Source: Pachypanchax playfairii
Lineage: Eukaryota > Chordata > Actinopteri > Cyprinodontiformes > Aplocheilidae
DNA length: 64,000 nucleotides
Reading direction: 5' to 3'
NCBI GenBank assembly: GCA_006937955.1
Contig: SSNP01000083.1
Location: 1,444,867 to 1,508,866 of the forward strand
Below the pieces are notes generated by a model. That model had not been told where the DNA came from. It did not search any database and saw nothing but the letters and a program-made list of their open reading frames with translations. A program made the position numbers and the translations under genes. This document shows positions 57,551-64,000 of the stretch, in pieces (the stretch's first letter is position 1; each line of letters opens with the position of its first letter).

Positions 57551-58539
57551 ATGTCTTGACTTGGTTCCACCTCATATTTCTATCTTTCAAAGTGATTTTC
57601 AGGAGCTAATTCTTTTGTGGTTTATCTGGGTCAAATAAAAAATCTTTGTTTTTATCACAGATTCAAAGGGTGATGATGTGGAAAACAGCGTTACATTTAA
57701 AAGGAGGAAAAAAGGTGTTGAAATGACAGTATACACCAACAGCCCTTTTTCACCCACTGCTCTAATGCCAAACAGGAGTGGAGGACAACCTAGCTTAATC
57801 TGGCCATGTGTGATGACTGTTGGAGGTCAGACAGGTTAAATGGTATTTGATTAAAATCAGTAGATGGTCAACTCTCTCCCTTCTTTCTTTCACACATCTT
57901 ACACTGACACACACATACATACAGGGACATACACAGACCCTTTTCATCTGGCCAGTTGGGATGAGTAAAATAAAAAATAGCCTTTATTTGGCACTCCTTT
58001 TCCTCTTGTTGTGGTTATGAAGGATTTTTTGGAAGTGAGGTGGTCTGTGGTGCTGGAGTGGGGTGGTGAGGTCGACTTGTATGTTTGGCTGACAAAAAAA
58101 AAAAAGGTTTGCCACTGTTTATCAAGCCACGGCAAATACAATTAGCCTGTGGCCTGCCTTCCAACCCTATTAACCTGCTCAGCTGTGAGAGCACTCAACA
58201 ACTCCTGCCAATATCTCATTTCTCTCAGACGTTGATAAGATCGGATCAAGATATTCAGTGGGGTTCGCTCCAGCTCCATCTCTGAAGCTACAGCTGTTTT
58301 AAAAAGAACTACCTCCGTCCTGATCTCTCTTCTTCCATCTCTCCGTCTCCTGCTCCGCCTCTTTCTCTCTGTTTTGCTTTGCTTTCTGTTGTTCACCTCC
58401 ACCATCTACCTGTCACCTGCCTTCCATTCACCTCACTTTCTCAAATAAAATCAACTACTCCTCTTCCATCATCCGACTCACCACCTATCCCCCCCTTTCT
58501 CCTTCTCAATCCTGCATCATGTAGCTACACCAAGACAAC
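57551..58539. other. No gene; pyrimidine-rich tract
   Basis: Positions 58300-58500 are strongly C+T biased on the plus strand (TCTCTCTTCTTCC, CTCCGCCTCTTTCTCTC). The 87-codon minus-strand frame there is an arginine-rich artefact of that bias. A run at 58096-58107. Confidence 0.45.
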
Positions 58540-58800
58540 AAAACAACTAGGACAGTAACTTCTAGGCCCACGGCTTGTTTCCTCCCAGACAGCGATCAGG
58601 GCGCATGCCCCGCTGTCTGACAGGAGGGGAAACTGATTTTCCTTATCATGGCCTGCCCACAAAGGGCCAGGCCAGGCCCGCATGATTAGCATTCCTTGGT
58701 GGAGATGTGTCAGCCCTATTTCTATCACAGAGACAGATTGAGGCTTTCACTCAGACTGGCGACTGAGTGACACATGGCCCTGACCGGGGGGACAACATTG
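58540..58800. promoter_or_regulatory. Candidate conserved regulatory block with GC hairpin
   Basis: GC-richer, repeat-free DNA. A stem-loop at 58581-58627 pairs CCTCC with GGAGG, CAGACAGCG with CGCTGTCTG and GGGC with GCCC, with small bulges. Also TTCCTTATCATGGCC and CATGATTAGCATTCC. Could be an enhancer or a structured RNA segment; neither can be shown here. Confidence 0.35.
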
Positions 58801-59689
58801 TTATTTGAGTTAAGAAATCAATTTGTATCAAATGTACACTGTAATTTATTTGTTGCCTTTGAAGGGAACCTGGCTAAGATAAATGGGAATAGACTTTTTT
58901 TTTTCTCTCTCCCCTCCCCTTCTTTCTTACCTTGAGCCTGAACTGATAAAGTTCTTGTGAAGCCCATGATAGTTTTCGGCGTCAGAGTAAAAAGTGACAA
59001 ACACGTTTAAAGTTGTGCAGTGATCTTTAAATCTCAAAAAGAACACCTTGTCGGACATGATAGAACATTTTTACCTCTTCCCCCCCGTCTGTCAGCTGGC
59101 TCTGCTGACATACCGCTTTAGTATTTTTGCTGACATTTCACTTTATCACATGCATCTACCGGGGAATGGGAGAAGTGATATTTGTCCTTTTTTTTTTTAA
59201 TACTTTTTCCTTTTTTTCACTTGATTCACAGTGAGCATCCAAGCTCTGGGATCAAGATGGTCTTTTTGAGTTCAAAAAGATTAATCTTTCTTCTTGTGTC
59301 ATATTTTGAAGCCTCTGAAACAATAATAGTGCAATGTGCACCATTTGTCAGACAGGCTCTACTATTTCCAATCAGTTATCTCTTTACAACATTTTTTAAT
59401 ATCCAAATGTTTAACAAAGATGAATTATACATTGAAGTAACTAAACTGATTTTTAGTAGTGGCATGTTTTATTCATTATACATCATTTAAGGTCTCTTAG
59501 CTAATTTATCTGTTAAAATCTTGAAATGTCAATGTTTATAATACCCACAACATCATGGTGAAACAACTTGAATATTTTCCGACACAGCACAAACAGTTAC
59601 AGCTCATTCTTTAACCAAAGCAGTTGAACAAATATGAGGAAAAATCTGGTTTCATTTAGTCTGCTGTTTCCCTGCTGGCTGAATCTGAG
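58801..59689. other. No gene recognised
   Basis: AT-rich with T runs near 58897-58905 and 59189-59200. The 102-codon plus-strand frame at 59182 is Phe/Leu-rich because of T richness. Confidence 0.45.
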
Positions 59690-59880
59690 GAACAAATGTC
59701 TTCTGCATCATCGAGTCTTGAGGACTTAACACTCAATTCATTGGGGACCTCTTGGAATGGAAAGCCTCTCAGCACTTCGCAATTATTTTACAGATCAGCG
59801 CACATTAACTCTTCCAGGTAATTTCAGCTATTGCCAAAGTCTTTGAACCCACACCGGTGGGGGACAGGAGGGGGTTGGAT
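59690..59880. promoter_or_regulatory. Candidate conserved regulatory block
   Basis: Balanced, repeat-free, with CAATTATTTTACAGATCAGC and CAGGTAATTTCAGC. Compositional call only. Confidence 0.25.
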
Positions 59881-60124
59881 TTTTTTAGCACCATTGGTGA
59901 GATAATTCAAACGTTTTTAATCAGTTTCTAGAATAAGATGGATAACTGGGTTTGAGATAATGTATTGCATTTTTTAAGTTTGGAGAGGGTTAAAATGGTA
60001 TCTAAATTTAGTATCAGTAGTGTAGAACAGTTATCATTATCCCAGATATGTAAAAAAAAAAAAAGTTAAAAACTGAAAATATGATCACAATGTGAAATAG
60101 CAGAGTCAGCAGTGCCAGATCTAT

Positions 60125-60172
60125 GATAATAATAGTAATAATAATTATTATTATAATTAGTAGTAGTAGTAG
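60125..60172. repeat. (AAT)/(AGT) microsatellite cluster
   Basis: AAT/AGT units followed by ATTATTATTA and (GTA)n. The two halves are partly self-complementary. Confidence 0.85.
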
Positions 60173-60448
60173 TGTAGTCACTGATCATTTTACTCAGTCA
60201 CACATTTAACCTCTCACTGTTTTCTCAATGCGCATGAGTTTCAGATCTTACTGGTGTATTTGAAGTTCAGAGCATATTAGATAAGTGTGAGGCTCTTATT
60301 GTGAAAGACTTGAAGGAAATCATATTTTTGCTTTGGTTAACACAGTCAGCAAAATCATGTAACTCTTACTGGTTTCTGTTTATAAGTCAATCCATTCTTC
60401 TCTGCCAGGTTCTTTATCTCAGCTGGAGTGAGGTACCTCTGATTGGTA

Positions 60449-60666
60449 GCGGCTGTAGCTCAGTGGTTAAAGCGGTCTTCTTCCAATCAGAAGGTTGTTG
60501 GATTGATCGCAACTTCCACCACCACATGTCGAAGTGTCCTTGGGCAAACACATTGAACCCTATGTTGTCCCCTGATTTGCATATCCGGTTATGTGAATGT
60601 AAAACTTGTAGTGTTTTGAGTGGTCTGAACGAGTAGAAAAGCGCTATACAAACACAGGACATTTAC
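60449..60666 (+). mobile_element. tRNA-derived SINE (same family as 48984)
   Basis: Head GCGGCTGTAGCTCAGTGG (A box) and GGTTGTTGGATTG (B box, decayed). Body has CACATGTCGAAGTGTCCTTG and tail AAAAGCGCTATACAAACACA. Shorter than the 48984 copy through a deletion before the tail, and lacking its internal duplication. Target duplication weak (TGGTA against TGGTT). Confidence 0.85.
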
Positions 60667-60722
60667 TGGTTTAACTAATCAGCTTTTCTGTTGTATTATT
60701 TTAGTTCTATCAAGTGAGTGTG

Positions 60723-61002
60723 TCCATCCGTCCATTTTCTAAACCAGCTTTTTCATGTTCAGGCCACAACGAGCTGGTGTCTATCTCCAGCAGTCATTGG
60801 GCAAGAGGCAGTTACTGGCATCACTGCTCATACCTCAATTAACCTCAAGCATGTTTTTGGAAACCGGAGTCCCCGGAGAAAACCCATGCATGCATGGGTA
60901 GAACATGCAAACTCCATGCTGGAAGGCCCCAGCCGGGATTTGAACCCAGGACCTTCTTGATGCAAGGCAACAGTACCACCAACTATGCCACCATGCAGCC
61001 TA
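60723..61002 (-). repeat. L2-type LINE/SINE 3' region
   Basis: Reverse complement of the fish repeat end seen at 23196 (CCATCCGTCCATTTTCT, CATCTCCAGC..CAGTCATTGGGCAAGAG) continued by GGAGAAAACCCATGCATGC, GAACATGCAAACTCCATG, GGATTTGAACCCAGGACC and GCCACCATGCAGCC. The three-frame open reading here is an accident of the repeat. Confidence 0.8.
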
Positions 61003-61559
61003 ATGGCTGTGTAAAATCATTAATCCTTTTTTATAACACGACAAGAAATTTAACAAAAGAGCCACGAAGCAATATAAGCAGCCCATTTCAAAGGCCACAG
61101 GAGGTTTCCGTAAAAAGAAAAAAAAACTGTAATTATTTCATCCCTAAAAAGATCAATGTTTTAACTAATTTAACAAACACAAGATTTAGTACCAGTTTGA
61201 TATCTGGTTTCTTCCTTTTGATTTCATAAGAAACTATCATAACCCATATGTTTCATACAGAAGGAACAAGGACAATGAAACTTTTTAAAAATAGTAGATA
61301 GTCTTATTAACAGTGACAATTCGATCAGCACTTTTCAGAAGAAATATCGGTGTATCTACCAAGCCTTTGGGCTGACCTAGTGCTGCTCCCCAGTTTGCAA
61401 TTTTTAGTGGGCTGCAAAACAGAGCCTGCACTGAATTTCAGTTAAAATATATATATATATAGATATGCAAATTGAGTCAAAAGATGCACAATTGAAAAAG
61501 GATGCCGTACTGCCTCAAAGCTACATACTTTAAAGCTAAACAAGATTAGGGAAATTGAA
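61003..61559. other. No gene; short (AT)n
   Basis: Quiet DNA with an AT run at about 61446-61461. Confidence 0.45.
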
Positions 61560-61740
61560 TCATTTCAGAAGCTGTGCACAGAATGTAAACTGCTTGGTAT
61601 TTTTAATCCTCAGGGGCAGATGACCAGCTCAGCATGTGTGCGAGCACACTGTATAAAGAACAAATAAGAAGGAGGAGAGCCAGCAACTGTACATTGGCTC
61701 ATTTGAATGAAATAATACCTCTCCTACCTAAGAAATTATA
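61560..61740. promoter_or_regulatory. Candidate conserved regulatory block
   Basis: Repeat-free, with CATTTGAATGAAATAATACC and CAGCTCAGCATGTGTGCGAG. Compositional call only. Confidence 0.25.
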
Positions 61741-63303
61741 TGTTTATGTTTTTTTTTTCCTTCCTCAGATGTCACTAGAAGGCTCCTGGACACAAATATT
61801 ATAATTTTGGCCCAATTTCCATTCTTGTGTTCTCCTGCCATATGTTAGTCATAAAGGTTTTCTTTTATTTACATTTATTTCCCTTATGTTTTTTCTTTCC
61901 TTTAGTCTGTTTATATTTTTCACACATATCATTTGTTTAGACCAGTTAAATTATTTGTTTTCACTAGGTATATTCATAACAAAAAAGTCTGAAAATGAGA
62001 TTTGTTAGATATATCGAAGAGATTTAATCACCCATCTGTCTAAAATAAGATGTTAATGAAGCTCATTAAGGATATGCAAAACGTACACATAAATTACTGC
62101 CATGTTGTTGCTGTGACCAGGTTTATTTTTAGCATTTATTTGTTCTTAATATTGTACACTGCAACACTTTAAGTGATATACTCTTACTGGGTGGGGTCTG
62201 TAAAAGTCATTGACCTAATGACCCTTAATAAACAAGTGACCCTATAGCAGGTTTCACATTTCCACAGTTTATTTTCTCAGAGGATACCATTCTCTACAAA
62301 GGACAGCTCAGAATAAGCTGCACTGTAGAAGCAGCAGGGTTGGTAACATGTTACCACACATATGGCATCTTTAAAACATTTTAATGTATACAGTCTTATC
62401 GGCTGTATCCTGGCTGACCTTTATGCTGCATTTCTCAAGGCTCAGCTTCATATTTGTCATATCAACAGCAGAGTGATACCCTTTCCGTGCTGCTCTCAAA
62501 TGACATCGTGGGAAAAACATCTTGGGTCAACATTGAAGTTGTGGTATATTTTGGACACAGAGTTTCAGACTGATGTACACACGAGTGAAATAATGTTGGA
62601 TTGGATAGCATTACTGTCCAGATAAGTTTCTATTATTCATTGTTAAAACAGGTGTCACAACATTTTAATTCTGTGTCTTATTCTCATGTTTCTTCTTCTT
62701 CTTCTTTTTCTTCTTCACATTCATTTGAACTTTAGAACGCAATCAGCAATCATTTGCAAAAACTGACACATCATATATTTTTAGGACATTTTTATCATTG
62801 AAAAATCATTAAAACATTGCAAAAGCTGTAGTGACTAGTGCTTTTATATCAAAGGTGTTGCGTTATGACTCCAAGTATCATTGTTCCATATCCTATTCAT
62901 ATTATGCACAATGTCAGCCTTCTGATGTCAGTAGTGTACTTGGAAATGTTCATGTTAGAAATGAGTATTTCCTTAGAATGCCTTGGTATAAAAATGTTAG
63001 AAAAATATAGAAGAATTACCTCTTAACAGCAGTACAGTATGTACCAAACAGATTCCATTTGTTATGAAAAAGATGACTTTGGATGAGTAAACTAATTATT
63101 TTTTGGTTCAGAGCAATGCAGCTTTAACCTGTTAGGTGTGCTTACGTAATTAAGCTTTTGGCTTTTCTTTTTTTATTATATTTTTAGTTGGGCAGTCTTA
63201 CTGACTTACCTTTAACATGAAGATCTGAGAGCTTCTCTCTGAGCTCCTCAGACAGCTCTGGCCTGCTTTATCTGGTCTATGTTCATTGTGGTGCTCACAA
63301 CGA
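61741..63303. other. No gene; (TTC)n tract
   Basis: AT-rich. (TTC)n at about 62690-62716. Positions 63205-63300 (CTCTGAGCTCCTCAGACAGC) recall the N-terminal region of fish Tc1 elements, but no matching ends were found. Confidence 0.4.
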
Positions 63304-63675
63304 ACTTGGAACTAGAGGGGCGTATAAGTGGTATTTTGGGGTGAACATGAATTCTATATATCAAATTAAAGGTCTTGATGAGCTCTGTTGTGCCAGAAAG
63401 ATGCATTAGACATCAACCTGTATTGAATAAAGCAACAAAACAACAAAGACCTAACACAAAAGTTTGAGCATTGCTTGGAGCCAGAAGGGCATATGTCCAT
63501 TGTGTTAATATGCCATAATATGTTCACTTAACCACTTACTCATATAAGTATGTATGTGGTTGCAATACTGTGGTTGTAGGTTAATAGATACAGTTGATTG
63601 AAGTGTGGTCAACATTTTGTTTTGGCTCTCCTGTAGAGTTTTTCAAATGCTATTTATGCCCCTCTAGTTCCAAGT
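63304..63675. mobile_element. MITE with ACTTGGAACTAGAGGGGC ends, 372 bp
   Basis: Left ACTTGGAACTAGAGGGGCG-TATAA and right (reverse complement) ACTTGGAACTAGAGGGGCATAA are inverted repeats identical over 18 bases with one indel after that. The interior is AT-rich and non-coding. No target duplication identified. Confidence 0.75.
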
Positions 63676-64000
63676 CCTCGGTTTGTCCCGTTTAAACAGA
63701 CTGAATAACTGATGAAAACCTTTAATGAACCTATGATGCTAATTAAGGATAACACTCAGTTTGAAACATATAGCTAAAATGCTATTTGTTTTTTCCTTTA
63801 GCACAAATGCTCTCTGACATATGACAATTTAAATGTTTTTTGAAAGAAGAGATGACAAGTTTTACAAATGTGTTACAACAGCAAAAAAAAAAAAAAAAAA
63901 ACATGACAGGAATTGGGTAATCTAAAGAGCACCAGTAAATAAATAAATGTTAGACATGTGAAATGAAGTATTGTTTCAATGAGATGTATAAATTAGTGTG
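63676..64000. other. No gene; poly-A tract
   Basis: AT-rich, with an A run of 19 at 63883-63901. Whether that is a retroposon tail cannot be told, because no body is recognised beside it. Confidence 0.5.

Noticed and set aside
58142..58405. Arginine-rich 87-codon minus-strand frame
   Set aside because: Product of a C+T-rich tract on the plus strand; no start or domain support.
1..64000. CRISPR arrays, operons, bacterial promoters or phage modules
   Set aside because: No spaced direct repeats or bacterial gene organisation; the repeats and gene emptiness are vertebrate.

Overview
The window looks like intergenic or deep-intronic DNA from a ray-finned (probably percomorph teleost) fish. The evidence is the repeat content: tRNA-headed fish SINEs, a Tc1 element with about 200-bp terminal inverted repeats, L2-type LINE 3' ends, a pogo/Tigger-type element, and several short inverted-repeat elements (MITEs) of kinds common in teleosts. 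The DNA is AT-rich. The longest open frame is about 139 codons, and no open frame reads as a recognisable cellular protein, so no complete protein-coding gene can be supported. Two short assembly gaps (runs of 10 N) lie in a C homopolymer near 27.05 kb and a CGG tract near 56.09 kb.

Layout. 0-13 kb: mostly single-copy-looking DNA with candidate regulatory blocks, a canonical DR1 nuclear-receptor motif at 9.06 kb, a few old repeat pieces, a possible retroviral fragment at 7.3-8.05 kb and a perfect 20-bp-stem hairpin at 11.3 kb. 13-17 kb: a possible 222-bp exon on the minus strand, a hAT MITE with a perfect 8-bp target duplication and a long AT palindrome. 17.6-23.4 kb: a repeat-rich block with a LINE C-terminal relic, a 0.55-kb MITE, and a 2.5-kb Tc1 element carrying both an L2/CR1-type LINE and another MITE inside it. 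24-40 kb: mostly quiet DNA with several candidate conserved elements, a 602-bp pogo-type transposon at 29.1-29.7 kb and a possible 116-bp exon at 37.45 kb. 41.1-42.3 kb: an inverted-repeat element with a hAT-like element inside that carries two CTCF-like cores. 44-58 kb: the densest repeat zone, with at least eight MITE or hAT pieces, three SINE loci, a second Tc1 relic and a LINE fragment. 58-64 kb: candidate regulatory blocks, one more SINE, an L2 3' end and a MITE at the right edge.

There are no genes here to form a pathway. If the window has a function, it is most likely regulatory: long stretches of non-repetitive DNA dense in homeodomain-type motifs are typical of deserts around developmental genes, but this cannot be proved from one sequence. 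The findings best supported by the sequence are the nested and composite transposons, the shared MITE family in inverted orientation 28.5 kb apart, the symmetric CTCF-like motifs inside a hAT-like element and the two exon-like segments.
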